Shown piece after piece: positions 49,668 through 60,200 of a stretch of 64,000 nt of DNA. Under the pieces are notes generated by a model, which searched no databases, was not told the DNA's origin, and saw only the letters and a list, made by a program, of their open reading frames with translations. This stretch comes from Chloroflexota bacterium. GTDB lineage: Bacteria; Chloroflexota; UBA6077; JACCZL01. The stretch spans positions 1 to 64,000 of the forward strand of contig JADLFM010000037.1 of NCBI GenBank assembly GCA_020845495.1, in the 5' to 3' direction. Within the stretch, counting starts at the first letter, position 1. Each line of letters opens with the position of its first letter. The translations under genes were made by a program, and so were the position numbers.

Positions 49668-50120
49668 CCAGTCTCCCCACCGCGGCTTCCAGGCGGCCGC
49701 GCGGCCCGAGGACCGCGCGACTCATTCATCCCGAGCCGCTGCGCCGCGGACTGGCAGCCAGGACGACCCCAGGAGCCCGCGCAACACCCCGGAACTCGTC
49801 CGCATTGTAGGCCCGCGGCGGGTGACGGGCAAGAATCCGCACCGCCGCTCCGACGAGGCGTCGCGATGAGGCATGGGAGCGTATGGGTTGCGTTCGCGTT
49901 TCCGTGTCCGAACGGACACGCACACTGTCCGTTCTCCCACTTCACGAATGCGTCGTCCTGAAGCATACTCGTGGCGATATCCCATGATGGCTACCCAGAT
50001 TGGGGTACTTCGTGCGGCGACTACGCGCGGCCGGCTGGCCGGGGCCATGCGTATGCGCGAATTCTGATGTGCGTTTTCGCGTTACCGTAATACTGTCTGG
50101 CCGAGCATCGGAGGGGACTC
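49668..50120. other. divergent intergenic region with palindrome
   Basis: This lies between the cyclase and the beta-helix gene. No gene is recognised. The notable element is the CGGAC/GTCCG palindrome cluster at 49903-49934, described separately. Confidence 0.5.
49903..49934. promoter_or_regulatory. operator-like palindrome cluster
   Basis: CGTGTCCG-AA-CGGACACG (49903-49920) is an 18-base palindrome with an AA centre. The GAACGGAC half (49910-49917) can also pair with a second site, GTCCGTTC, at 49927-49934. Three related half-sites close together between divergent genes suggest a regulator binding site. Confidence 0.5.
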
Positions 50121-53100
50121 GTGCACTTGCGTTCCGCATCGTGTCATCAGAGATTCCGCGCCTTGCGCCGTCTCGCCCGGCCGGCGATGGTCGCGGCACT
50201 GGCGGGTGCTCTTTTAGCTGCTCCGACCTTACCGGCCCTGGCCGATCAGGCAACGATCACGTTTGAATCGGGATACTCCGCGGGGAACATCAACGGACAA
50301 CAGGGCTGGACGAAGACCGGCGCGTATGATGCCGCGGTCGCCAGCACGTCGGTGTCTGGCTTCGGCAGCCAGGCGTTGCGGATCTCCAACGCGGTCACCA
50401 GCGGCTCGTTCGGCGATCAGACGTTCACACCTGCCCTCGCCAACGAGGCGGGCGAGACGGCGGCTGTGGGTGACGGCACGTCCGGTCCCCGCCAGCGCTT
50501 CTTCCAGGCTGAGTTCCAGTTCGCCTCAACCGTGCCGAACGCCGAGCAGCCGGGCCTGCGCATCACGGTCAGCCCGGATCGCGGCGATGGCGCGCGCATG
50601 GCCTTCGCGGCAATCCGCGACGCGGCCAACGGCCTGGCCGTTGACGTCAGCGATTACAACCCCGCCTCGCCTGACCCAGATCCATGCAATCGCTTCACAG
50701 ACTTGACCGAGATCGCGTCCGGCCTCGACCGCGGCGCCTCCCACACCTTGAAGTTCGAGATCGAGTTCTACGACGGCCGCACCAACGACGTGGTGCGGAC
50801 CTACGTCGACGGGCAACTGAAGCACACGGCGGGAACCTGGGAGAACTACTACCAGGACTGCATCGCCGAGAACCCGCCGAGCGGCCGGCCGCCGATGGCC
50901 ATCGACCAGTTATTGTTCCGCGTCAGCGGCACGGCTGCGCCAGCCACCAGCGGACAGGGCTTCTTCATCGACAACCTGGCGCTGTTCTCGGGTCCGCTGC
51001 CGGCCATCCCGACGGCATACGTCCGCACGGACGGCGACGACCTGGCCTGCAACGGCACGGCGGATGCGGCGGCCTCAGCCAGCCCGAACTGCGCGTTCAA
51101 GACCGTCCAACACGGCGTGGATAGCGTTACGTCGGGCGGCACCGTGCACGTCGGCCCTGGCACATTCGCCGGCGCGGATGGCAAGGTCGACAGCAACAAG
51201 TCGGTGACGCTCCAGGGCGCGGGCCGCGCCGCGACCATCATCGACGGCCAGGGCACCACGGCTGGCTGGGGCATCCATTTCGCAGCCGGCACCAGCGGCC
51301 TGACGATCAAAGACTTGAAGGTCACCGGGTTCAAGGACCACGGCATCTACGCCGATGGGCCGCTCACCAACCTGACCATCGACAACGTCGAGTCTTCGAA
51401 CAACACCGATCCGGGGACGAGCGCACGCGGCATCGTCGTCTGGAACGGCCTGAAGAACGGCGTCACCATCACCAACAGCATCGTGAACGCCAACAAGCTG
51501 GTCGGCATCGGCCTCCAGGACGGATCAGCCACGGGCGTGACCATCACCGGCAACACCGTCACGGGCAACGGCGATGCTGGCATCTATGCCCTTGGCCTGA
51601 CCGGGCCGGGCGCGAACCGTATCGCCAACAACACCGTGACCGATAACGGCCGCTACGGTATCGACACGCCGCTCCCGAACGGCAGCGGCGCCGACAGCGG
51701 CCCCGGCAGCATCGTGGTCGAGAATAACGTCGTCTCGCGCACGGTCGCCGCGACCGATCCGCGCGACTACGCGGGCATCATCGCCCAGCGCCGCGCCGTC
51801 AGCCCGATCGCCGGCAATGAGGACCATTACACCGGCGTCGTCATCCAGAACAACGAGGTCAGTGGATTCCGCCGAAAGGTGGGCGCACCGACCGGCAGCG
51901 ACGGCTTCGGCATCGTGGTTGCCGGCACCAACATGACGGTGCGCAACAACACGCTCACCAACAACGACGTCGGCATCCAGGCCCAGATGGGCAACACGCC
52001 GGCCGTCGGCGACGCCGATCAGGCCGCGCAGACGAGCTACTTCAACCGGGATAATGCCCCGCAGTTCACCGGCACCATCAACCTCAACAGCGTCGTCACC
52101 AACGACATCGGGATCCGTGGCGTCGGGCTAGACGCCGCCGTCGACGTGACGAAGAACTGGTACGGCTCCGCGACCGGGCCGACCAACGCCGCTAATCCGT
52201 CCGGTACCGGCGCGTCGGTGGTCGGAGCGAACCTGACGTTCGAGCAGTGGCTGTGCAGCGGCACGGACACCTCCGTGAACACCGGCTTCCAGCCGAACGC
52301 CGGCCTGCTCTGCCCGGTCACGCAGACCCCATCCGCGACGGTCTACGTCCGCACGGATGGCGACAACCTGGCCTGCAACGGCACCGTCGACGCGGCCTTC
52401 TCACCGGCGGCCAGCCCTAACTGTTCGCTCAAGACCATCACCGCAGGCGTGAGTCTGGTGACGTCGGGCGGCACGGTCTACGTTGGGCCAGGCACCTATG
52501 CCGAAAATGTCTCGATCGGGAAGGCGCTCACGCTCCACGGCGCCAACGCCGGCAATGATGCGCGCAGTGGCAAGTCCACACGTGGCCCCGAGTCGATCGT
52601 CGACGGCGGCGGCACCAGCGCAACCATCGCGATCAATGCCAACGGTGCCGTGGTCGACGGCTTCACCATCAAGGGGGGCGCAGGCAGCCTCAACGCTGGC
52701 GTGCACATCCCCGGCGGGAACGCCGGCTGGCAGCTTCTCAACAACATCATCACCGACAACGTGATCGGCGTCTACGCCAACAGCAACGGCCCGAGCACGA
52801 TCGCCAAGAACCTGTTCGACGCGAACAACCGTCCAGGGCCGGCGGGTGGGTCCGGTATCTACTCTGAGTCCACGAACGGGCTGACCGTCGACCAGAACGA
52901 ATTCCGGAACCACAGCAACAACACTCCGGCCATTTTCGCGAGCGTTGCGCCGCCGAGTCACCTGAGTCTGAACTTCACCAACAATCAGATTCACGACAAT
53001 ATCTCGGGCGTCTACGCTCTCGCGATCGACGGCGGTGTCTTCTCCGGCAACACCATCAGCACGACGGCGACGGCGCTCGCGCTCGCCAGCGGCAACAACA

Positions 53101-54734
53101 ACGTGACGGTCCAGAACAACGACTTCACGGGCAGCACCCGCGGCCTGCGCATCGAGGACGACGGCTACGGCTTCCCCGCGAACTCGAACGTGACGGTTGT
53201 GGGCAACACCTTCGTCAACAACTCGGAGTACGGTCTCGCGCTCAAGGGCGGCTACACTGGGACGCTGAACGCCGAGAAGAACTGGTGGGGCACCCAGCGG
53301 GGACCGTCGGTGACGGCGAACCCGGGCGGCAACGGCACCATCATCACTGGCGCGCTCGCTGCCAGCGTTGACTTCAGCCCCTGGTGCTCGAACCAGGCCT
53401 GCACCGCCCCCTTCTACGCTGTCCCGACACGGCTTGCCTTCGCGACCCAGCCCGCCAATGGCACGGAGGGCAGCCCGCTGTCGACCCAACCCATCGTCCG
53501 TGCTGAGGACGCTGACAGCAACCTCGGCATCAACTTCAGCGGCTCGGTGGCGCTCGCCATCAGCGGCACCAACACCGAAAACGCCGCGCTGCTGGGCACG
53601 ACCAGCACCACGGCCGCCGACGGGGTCGCGACCTACACGAACGTCGGTTTCAACGACAACGGGACCGGACTGACCTTGACTGCGTCGACGTCCGTGCCCG
53701 GCATCGCAGCCGGCACCAGCAACCCGTTCACAGTGGCAAACGCCAATCCGACCGTGACGATCACCGCGCCGGCGAACAACTCGGAGTTTATCCCTGGCCA
53801 GCCGGTGGCAGTCTCGGCGACGCTCGCGGACGCAGGCGCCAACGACACCCTCACCTGCTCGATCGACTTCGGAGACGGCACCGGCCCGGTGGCAGGGACC
53901 GTCAACGGCACCACCTGCACGGCGACCCACACCTACGGGCAATCTCAATCCGGTACAGTGACGATCGCGGTCACAGCCAGCGACGACGACTCAGGCACTG
54001 GCTCCGGGTCGGTCACGCTGACCGCCCGTGCGTCGATCCCCGTCGCCTCGGTCGCTGACGTCAGCGTGACCGAGGGCAACGGCGGCGCATCGAACGGCGT
54101 CAACGCGACCTTCACGGTCACGCTGGATCGGCCGGCGCCGCAGGCGGCCTCGGTCCAGTATGCGACCGTCGACGGTACCGCTCGCGCGCCCGAGGATTAC
54201 GTCGGTCAGTCCGGCACGATCACCTTCGCGGCAGGCGAGACGTCGCGCGCCGTCTCGGTTCTCATCATCGGGGACACCTTGCCCGAACCGGACGAGACGT
54301 TCACTCTCCAGTTGTCCAACCCGGCCGGCCTCGCCCTTGGGCGCGACCGGGCCACCGGGACGATCAAGAACGATGACCTGGTCCAGCAGGCCACGGCCTG
54401 CTCGCCGCGCCCGCAGATTACGGTCGCGACCCAGGCCATCGGCGGCGGACGGCTTCAGGTGACGGTCTCAGCCACGTCCGACACCGCGAACCCAGGCAAC
54501 GTCTTGAAGACCATCCAGTTCTCGCGGCCGGCCCAGAACGCGACGGTCGAGATCCCCGGCCAGGCGTCGGTCGGAACCTCGCCCATCACGTTCCCGGCGG
54601 GTACACGTCAGATGGTCTTCGTCATCAAGCAGACGACGCCGAACCAGCCGGCGACGGTGCCCTTCACCGTCACCGACAACTGTGGTACCTGGGACTCGTT
54701 CGCTGGTGCTGGAGCGAGCGGCTTCGGCCAGTAA
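50121..54734 (+). CDS. giant secreted beta-helix / Calx-beta surface protein
   Basis: 1537 residues. A signal peptide (about 1-42) precedes a lectin-like N-terminal region (~43-295). Two parallel beta-helix modules start at ~300 and ~742 with nearly identical leaders (VYVRTDGDDLACNG...); each has many N-N-x-(I/V)-x-N turns. A bacterial-Ig/PKD-like stretch (~1110-1300), a Calx-beta domain (~1307-1415; SVTEGNGG ... DEDYVG-type PEDYVG, PDETFTLQLSNPAG) and a small C-terminal domain follow. No LPXTG, PEP-CTERM or other sorting signal is visible. It may be an adhesin or polysaccharide-binding matrix protein. The start is GTG 50121, behind GGAGGGG. Confidence 0.85.
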   Translation: MHLRSASCHQRFRALRRLARPAMVAALAGALLAAPTLPALADQATITFESGYSAGNINGQQGWTKTGAYDAAVASTSVSGFGSQALRISNAVTSGSFGDQTFTPALANEAGETAAVGDGTSGPRQRFFQAEFQFASTVPNAEQPGLRITVSPDRGDGARMAFAAIRDAANGLAVDVSDYNPASPDPDPCNRFTDLTEIASGLDRGASHTLKFEIEFYDGRTNDVVRTYVDGQLKHTAGTWENYYQDCIAENPPSGRPPMAIDQLLFRVSGTAAPATSGQGFFIDNLALFSGPLPAIPTAYVRTDGDDLACNGTADAAASASPNCAFKTVQHGVDSVTSGGTVHVGPGTFAGADGKVDSNKSVTLQGAGRAATIIDGQGTTAGWGIHFAAGTSGLTIKDLKVTGFKDHGIYADGPLTNLTIDNVESSNNTDPGTSARGIVVWNGLKNGVTITNSIVNANKLVGIGLQDGSATGVTITGNTVTGNGDAGIYALGLTGPGANRIANNTVTDNGRYGIDTPLPNGSGADSGPGSIVVENNVVSRTVAATDPRDYAGIIAQRRAVSPIAGNEDHYTGVVIQNNEVSGFRRKVGAPTGSDGFGIVVAGTNMTVRNNTLTNNDVGIQAQMGNTPAVGDADQAAQTSYFNRDNAPQFTGTINLNSVVTNDIGIRGVGLDAAVDVTKNWYGSATGPTNAANPSGTGASVVGANLTFEQWLCSGTDTSVNTGFQPNAGLLCPVTQTPSATVYVRTDGDNLACNGTVDAAFSPAASPNCSLKTITAGVSLVTSGGTVYVGPGTYAENVSIGKALTLHGANAGNDARSGKSTRGPESIVDGGGTSATIAINANGAVVDGFTIKGGAGSLNAGVHIPGGNAGWQLLNNIITDNVIGVYANSNGPSTIAKNLFDANNRPGPAGGSGIYSESTNGLTVDQNEFRNHSNNTPAIFASVAPPSHLSLNFTNNQIHDNISGVYALAIDGGVFSGNTISTTATALALASGNNNVTVQNNDFTGSTRGLRIEDDGYGFPANSNVTVVGNTFVNNSEYGLALKGGYTGTLNAEKNWWGTQRGPSVTANPGGNGTIITGALAASVDFSPWCSNQACTAPFYAVPTRLAFATQPANGTEGSPLSTQPIVRAEDADSNLGINFSGSVALAISGTNTENAALLGTTSTTAADGVATYTNVGFNDNGTGLTLTASTSVPGIAAGTSNPFTVANANPTVTITAPANNSEFIPGQPVAVSATLADAGANDTLTCSIDFGDGTGPVAGTVNGTTCTATHTYGQSQSGTVTIAVTASDDDSGTGSGSVTLTARASIPVASVADVSVTEGNGGASNGVNATFTVTLDRPAPQAASVQYATVDGTARAPEDYVGQSGTITFAAGETSRAVSVLIIGDTLPEPDETFTLQLSNPAGLALGRDRATGTIKNDDLVQQATACSPRPQITVATQAIGGGRLQVTVSATSDTANPGNVLKTIQFSRPAQNATVEIPGQASVGTSPITFPAGTRQMVFVIKQTTPNQPATVPFTVTDNCGTWDSFAGAGASGFGQ
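51018..52496 (+). repeat. internal duplication in the beta-helix gene (copies at 51018-51170 and 52344-52496)
   Basis: The leader of each beta-helix module is repeated 1326 bases apart (442 codons). The first ~40 bases of each copy are nearly identical at DNA level (for example CCTGGCCTGCAACGGCAC), and similarity fades into the helix region. This indicates in-frame module duplication. Confidence 0.75.
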
Positions 54735-54754
54735 TCCGCACACGACCGATCGGC

Positions 54755-54804
54755 CGCATAGCGCGAAGGGGGGAGGCCCACGCCTCCCCCCTTCGCGCTG
54801 TGCG
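54755..54804 (+). terminator. strong hairpin after the beta-helix gene
   Basis: A perfect 17-pair stem (54760-54776 with 54783-54799; GCGAAGGGGGGAGG on the left arm) has a 6-base loop. It extends outward by up to five further pairs including one G-T. No T-run follows. It starts 20 bases after the stop codon. Confidence 0.7.
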
Positions 54805-54867
54805 AGGTAGCCTTGCAGGTCAGCGACGTTGCGACGCACACGCGAAGCAGGCCACAATAGGCCCGCA

Positions 54868-55668
54868 ATGACCCCTCGCGGCTCAACCACGACATTGACG
54901 CGAGGCGACGAGGCGAAGCGCGTGGAACGGCCCCGCATAGCAGGCTCGCAGTCGCGGGCCGTTCGATCTAGCCTGGACGTGACCAGTCAGACGAGCCGCA
55001 AGGCGACGGCCGCGTATCCGGCCCGCGTCGTCATCATCGACAGTCAAGAACTGGCTCGGTACGGGTTGCGCGGGATGCTGGCCGGACAGCCTGAATTCGA
55101 GGTGGTTACCGAAGCCGAGGACGGGCGGCAAGGCGTGGCGCTGTGCCGACACGTTCGGCCGGACCTCGTGCTGACCGACGTCCGGCTCGTCGGCCTGGAT
55201 GGGATCGCGGTCATCAGCCAGATCAAGGCAGACTCGTCACGAACGTCCATCATCGTCGTCACGGCGGAGGACGCACCGACCTACCTCCGCGCAGCTCTGT
55301 CAGCCGGTGCGTCGGCATTCCTCCTCAAGTCGACGACTCGCGCCGACCTGCTCGCCGCCATGCGACGGACACTCGACGGCGAGACGGTCATCGATCAGGG
55401 CATCGCGACGCGACTCCTGCGCACGATGGTCGCTGCACCGGCCGCTCACGGGATCACGGCATCGCCGCGCGAACTGGAGGTGCTCCGGCTGCTCACGCTC
55501 GGGCAGACCAATCAGCAGATTGGCCTGGAGCTCGGCGTCAGCCAGCGCACCGCCAAAGCGTACGTCGAGCGGATCATCGAGCGGCTTGGCGTGGCGAATC
55601 GGACGGAGGCGGTGGCGCGAGCGATTGCCGCTGGCCTGATCGAGCCGCCTGCTGCCAACCATCGGTAG
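54868..55668 (+). CDS. NarL/FixJ-type response regulator
   Basis: About 266 residues. After ~50 variable residues comes a receiver domain (RVVIIDSQELARYGLRGML, phospho-acceptor aspartate in DLVLTDVRLVGLDG, switch lysine in AFLLKSTTRADLL). A GerE/LuxR helix-turn-helix follows (ITASPRELEVLRLLTLGQTNQQIGLELGVSQRTAKAYVERIIERLGV). It binds DNA when phosphorylated. No kinase is adjacent, so it is an orphan here. The start is uncertain: ATG 54868 lacks a good ribosome-binding site, and GTG 54979, close to the receiver domain, is an alternative. Confidence 0.9.
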   Translation: MTPRGSTTTLTRGDEAKRVERPRIAGSQSRAVRSSLDVTSQTSRKATAAYPARVVIIDSQELARYGLRGMLAGQPEFEVVTEAEDGRQGVALCRHVRPDLVLTDVRLVGLDGIAVISQIKADSSRTSIIVVTAEDAPTYLRAALSAGASAFLLKSTTRADLLAAMRRTLDGETVIDQGIATRLLRTMVAAPAAHGITASPRELEVLRLLTLGQTNQQIGLELGVSQRTAKAYVERIIERLGVANRTEAVARAIAAGLIEPPAANHR

Positions 55669-55689
55669 GCGCACCGGTCACGCGGGCGC

Positions 55690-57003
55690 TCAGCCTTCGA
55701 CCCTGATCACGCTGCCAATTCGCTCGACCACGTCGAGGGTCCGGATCTCTGCCATCGCCTGTTGAACGGCCGCTTCACGCGCCTCATGCGTCATGAAGAC
55801 GATCTCGGCGTAGCGGTTGCCGCCGACGTCCTGAACGTCTTCTTTCTGGATCACTGATGACAGGCTGATCTCGCGCTGCCCCAAGATGCCCGAGATCCGA
55901 GCGATGACCCCCGGACGGTCGGCGGCGACGACCCGAAGGTAGTAGCGGCTTCGAGTCTCGGCCATCGGGCGCGCCGCGATCGACGGATCGTAGATGGCCA
56001 GGGTGGGGCGGACCTGGCCGCTCACGAGCCGCTGGGCCAGGTCGATCAAGTCGGCGACGACGGCGCTCGCGGTCGGGCCAGCCCCAGCCCCTCGTCCATA
56101 GAAGAGGATCCGTCCGACGAGGTCACCCTCGACCTGGACGGCGTTGAACACATCGTCGACGCTCGCCAGCATGCTACCGGCCGGTATGAGGGTCGGGTGG
56201 ACCCGGACCTCGAGATCGCCATCCACCAGTTTGCCGATCGCCAGGAGTTTGATGGCGTAGCCAAGCTCCTGTGCGTACCGGAAATCCGATGGCTCCAAAC
56301 CGGTGATGCCCTCCCGGTAGACCTGATCGGGATGCACCTGGGCGTGAAACGCGAGCGTCGAAAGGATCGCCAACTTGTAAGCCGCGTCGATGCCCTCGAC
56401 GTCGTTGCGCGGGTCCGCCTCTGCGTAGCCAGCGGCCTGCGCCTCGCGGAGCGCGGTTGCGAAATCCAGGCCCGCGGTGCTCATACGGGTGATGATGTAG
56501 TTGGTAGTACCGTTGATGATCGCGGTGATGCCCGTGATGTCGTTCGCGAGCAAGTCGAGCTTGAACGGCCCGATGACCGGTATACCACCGCCGACGCTCG
56601 CCTCGTAGGCAACGTCGAGACCGCGGCTCGCCGCCTCGGCCACGATAGACGGGCCGTGCTTCGCCATTACCTCCTTGTTGGCCGTCACGACGTGCTTGCC
56701 GTTGGCGATGGCTCGGCGGATGTAGCCATGAGCGGGCTCCTCGCCGCCGATCACCTCGACCACGATCTGAATCGACGGATCGTCGAGGATCACCGATGGA
56801 TCGGCCGTGATGCGAAGGTCGCCGGCGTCTGAGTGACGGGCGGGCTCACGCACCACAGCGCCCGCCAGTTCAACCGGGCGGCCCACCCGCCGCGCAATCG
56901 TCTCGGCCTTGTCCCGCAACGTGCGCGCCACTCCGCCGCCAACAACCCCGAGACCAAGCAGCCCCACACGAATGGGCGCGGCCCCGCCAGCGCCTTCCGA
57001 CAT
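55690..57003 (-). CDS. hom: homoserine dehydrogenase with ACT domain
   Basis: 437 residues. It reduces aspartate-4-semialdehyde to homoserine for threonine and methionine synthesis. The NAD(P) motif is VGLLGLGVVGGGVA. The substrate region has TANKEVMAKHG, EASVGGGIPVIGPFK, INGTTNYI and GIDAAYKLAILSTLAF (catalytic lysine). A C-terminal ACT domain (YYLRVVAADRPGVIARISGIL) gives threonine feedback control in relatives. The ATG has GGAGG seven bases upstream. It is convergent with the response regulator and lies downstream of gltB on the same strand. Confidence 0.96.
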   Translation of the reverse strand: MSEGAGGAAPIRVGLLGLGVVGGGVARTLRDKAETIARRVGRPVELAGAVVREPARHSDAGDLRITADPSVILDDPSIQIVVEVIGGEEPAHGYIRRAIANGKHVVTANKEVMAKHGPSIVAEAASRGLDVAYEASVGGGIPVIGPFKLDLLANDITGITAIINGTTNYIITRMSTAGLDFATALREAQAAGYAEADPRNDVEGIDAAYKLAILSTLAFHAQVHPDQVYREGITGLEPSDFRYAQELGYAIKLLAIGKLVDGDLEVRVHPTLIPAGSMLASVDDVFNAVQVEGDLVGRILFYGRGAGAGPTASAVVADLIDLAQRLVSGQVRPTLAIYDPSIAARPMAETRSRYYLRVVAADRPGVIARISGILGQREISLSSVIQKEDVQDVGGNRYAEIVFMTHEAREAAVQQAMAEIRTLDVVERIGSVIRVEG

Positions 57004-57164
57004 AGCTCACTCCTCCATATCGGGCCGAAGTCTACGAGACGCCCGAACCGCTCGCAAGCATCACGCTCGTCCCCGGCTAAGGCTAACGCTCGCAGCCGCG
57101 CCAGGGGTATGGCCCGGCGTCACGTTACATCTGGCCCGTGCGATGTCCACCGCCATACGACGAA

Positions 57165-57197
57165 CTCGCCGCCCGTCCGGTGCGGACGGGCGGCGAG
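57165..57197 (-). terminator. terminator hairpin after gltB
   Basis: A perfect 15-pair stem (CTCGCCGCCCGTCCG and its complement) with a GTG loop starts 24 bases after the gltB stop, before hom. On the transcribed strand the base after it is TTCG rather than a long T-run. Confidence 0.7.
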
Positions 57198-57220
57198 ACG
57201 CTGGTAGCTACCGCGTCAGG

Positions 57221-60200
57221 TCAGGCTCGCTCGGCGACGCCTGCCGACGCCTGCTGGCCGGCGCCAGCTTGCTCGGCCGCCGGCGCCACCACCTCGGGCG
57301 GCAGCGGCGTGACCTTCCAGAACTGGGTGCGATAGTAGTCCCAGGCATCCATGATCTCCTGGGCGCGCGGGCTGCCGGTCTTCTCGAAGTGCTCCCGCAC
57401 AAGTGCGTACAACTCCTCGAGGTCGTCCAGGCCCATCACCCGTTCGAGTTTGACCATCTCCGGGTTGTACCGCGCAGGCAGACGTTCCTCCAGGTCGAGC
57501 ACGTAGGCCACGCCATTCGACATGCCAGCGGCGAAGTTCCGTCCGACCTCGCCGAGGACGACGACCGTCCCACCGGTCATGTACTCGCAGCCGTGGTCGC
57601 CCAGGCCCTCGACCACCGCGACGGCGCCGCTGTTGCGGACGGCAAACCGCTCGCCGGCCCGGCCGCTGGCGAACAGCCGTCCGCCAGTCGCACCGTAGAG
57701 GATGGTGTTGCCGAGGATGACGTTGTCCTGGGGCGCGAACGCGGCCTCGGACGGCGGCATGATGACGATCTCACCGCCGCAGAGGCCCTTGCCCACGTAG
57801 TCGTTCGCCTCGCCCTCCAGAATCAGGCGCATCCCGGTGGTGGCCCAGGCCCCGAAGCTCTGGCCGGCGCTGCCCTTGAAGCGCAGCTCGATCGTATCGG
57901 GCGGCAACCCGACGCTACCGTGCCGCCGCGCGATCTCGCCGGCGAGCCGTGAGCCGACCGAGCGGTGCGCATTCTGGATCGTGTAGCTCAGCGTCATCCG
58001 CTTGCCGGCGTCGAGCGCCTCCTGCGCGTCGCGCACGATCTCCGGATCGAGCGCCGTATCGGTGGGGCGGGTGTTGCGATTCATCACGTGGATGCGCGGA
58101 CGGGTGCCGCTCGGATCGGCCGGCGTGATGATCGCCTTCAGGTCCAGCAATTCGGCCCGCTCGCCGGCCGGGATGGCGCGGGTGTGGAGCAGGTCCGGCC
58201 GCCCGACGACCTCGTCCAGTTTGCGGAATCCGAGTGAGGCCAGAACTTCGCGGACCTCCATCGCCAGGTGGGTAAAGAAGTGAACCGCCATCTCAGCGGT
58301 ACCGGTGAACTTCGCTCGGTACTTCGGATCCTGGGTGGCGACACCAGTCGGACAGGTGTTGAGGTGGCAGGCGCGGGCCATGTCGCAGCCGATCGAGACG
58401 ACCGCCGCCGTCCCGAAACCGAACTCCTCGGCTCCGAGCATCGCCGCCATCACCACGTCACGTCCGGTCTTCAGGCCGCCGTCCGTCCGAACGGTGATCC
58501 GCCCCCGCAGATCGTTCATCACCAGCACCTGCTGCGTCTCGGCGAGGCCGATCTCCCAGGGCGAACCAGTGTTCTTGATCGACGAGAGCGGCGATGCGCC
58601 GGTGCCGCCGTCGTGGCCGCTGATCAGGACGTAGTCCGCGTACGCCTTCGCGACGCCCGCCGCAATCGTCCCGACGCCGGCCTCGGCCACCAGTTTGACG
58701 CCGACCCGCGCGCGTGGATTCGTCATCTTCAGGTCGTAGATCAACTGAGCCAGATCTTCGATGCTGTAGATGTCGTGGTGCGGGGGCGGCGAGATCAGGG
58801 TAATACCAGGGATGGCGAAGCGCAGCCGGGCGATGAGCTCGTTGACCTTGATGCCGGGCAACTGGCCGCCCTCGCCTGGCTTGGCACCCTGAGCCATCTT
58901 GATCTCGAGCTCGTCCGCCATCGCGATGTACTCGGCGGTCACACCGAAGCGGGCCGAGGCCACCTGCTTGATCTTGTTGTGCCCGAGGTCGCCGTTCTCG
59001 TCGGGCAGGTAGTTTTGGGGATCCTCACCGCCTTCGCCGGAGTTCGAGCGCGCGCCGATCCGATTCATCGCCACGGCTAGCGTGCGGTGTGCCTCCGGGG
59101 AGAGCGCGCCGAGCGACATCGCGGTGCTGATGAAACGGCGGCGAATCGTCTCGACCGCCTCGACTTCATGAAGCGGGACCGGGGTACCGGGCTTGAAGTC
59201 GAGAAGGTCGCGAATCGCCATCGGGGCGCGGCTGTGAACCAGCGAGCTGTAGTGCTTGAAGGCATCGTATTCGCCGGTCTGGGCCGCGGTGTGGAGCGCT
59301 CGCACCACCAGTGGGCTGAAAGCGTGGTACTCGCCCTCGCGCCGGTAGCGGATGAAGCCATAGTCCGGCAGCTTGCCGGCCTTGCCGCCCGCCTTCTCGA
59401 CGGGCGCCGGCGGGAAGGCAGCCTGATGCCGCGCCAGGATGTCCGTGCCAAGCTCCTGAAAGCCCAGGCCGCCGATGCGCGACGGCGTGCCGACGAAGCA
59501 GCGGTCCACGACCTCGGCCGACAGGCCGAGCGCCTCGAAGATCTGGGCGCCACGGTAGCTCGAGACCGTGGTGATGCCCATCTTCGACATGATCTTGAGG
59601 AGGCCCTTCTCGGCGGCGTGAATCAGCTTTTCCTGCTGGCGGCGAATCGTGGCCGCGCCGTTCGCACGCCACGCCTCTTCGAGCGCAACGGGATCCTCGC
59701 GACGCTTGCTCGCCAGCGCGATCTTCGAGCGCTGCTCCTCGGTGAGCTCCGCCTCGATCGTCTCCAGCGCGAGCCAGGGGTACACCGCCGCCGCGCCGTA
59801 GCCGATCAGGCTGGCGAAGTGGTGGACGTCCCAGGCATCGCCGCTCTCGACGACGAGATCCACCCGCATCCGAATGCCGCTGGCGATCAAGTGATGGTGC
59901 ACGGCACCAACCGCCATGAGCGACGGAATCGATGCCCGTGCTGCGCTCATCGCCCGATCCGAGAGGATCAGGATCGTCGTGCCCGCTCGCACGGCCTCTT
60001 CTGCCGACGCGCAGAGCGCATCCACCGCTGCACGAAGCCCGCTCGGGCCAGCGTTCACGGCGAAGGTTGTGTCAAGCGTACGAGCCATGAACGGCGCCGT
60101 GTTCAGCGACCGGAACGTCGCCATCTGAGCCGGCGTGAGGATCGGGCTCTGTAGCTCGAGCAGGCGAGCGTGCTCCGGAGTCTCCTCCAACATGCTCCGG

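Noticed and set aside
52401..53948. 515-codon open frame antisense to the beta-helix gene
   Set aside because: The sense frame has a signal peptide, repeats and a Calx-beta domain. The antisense translation is low-complexity Arg/Gly/Val.
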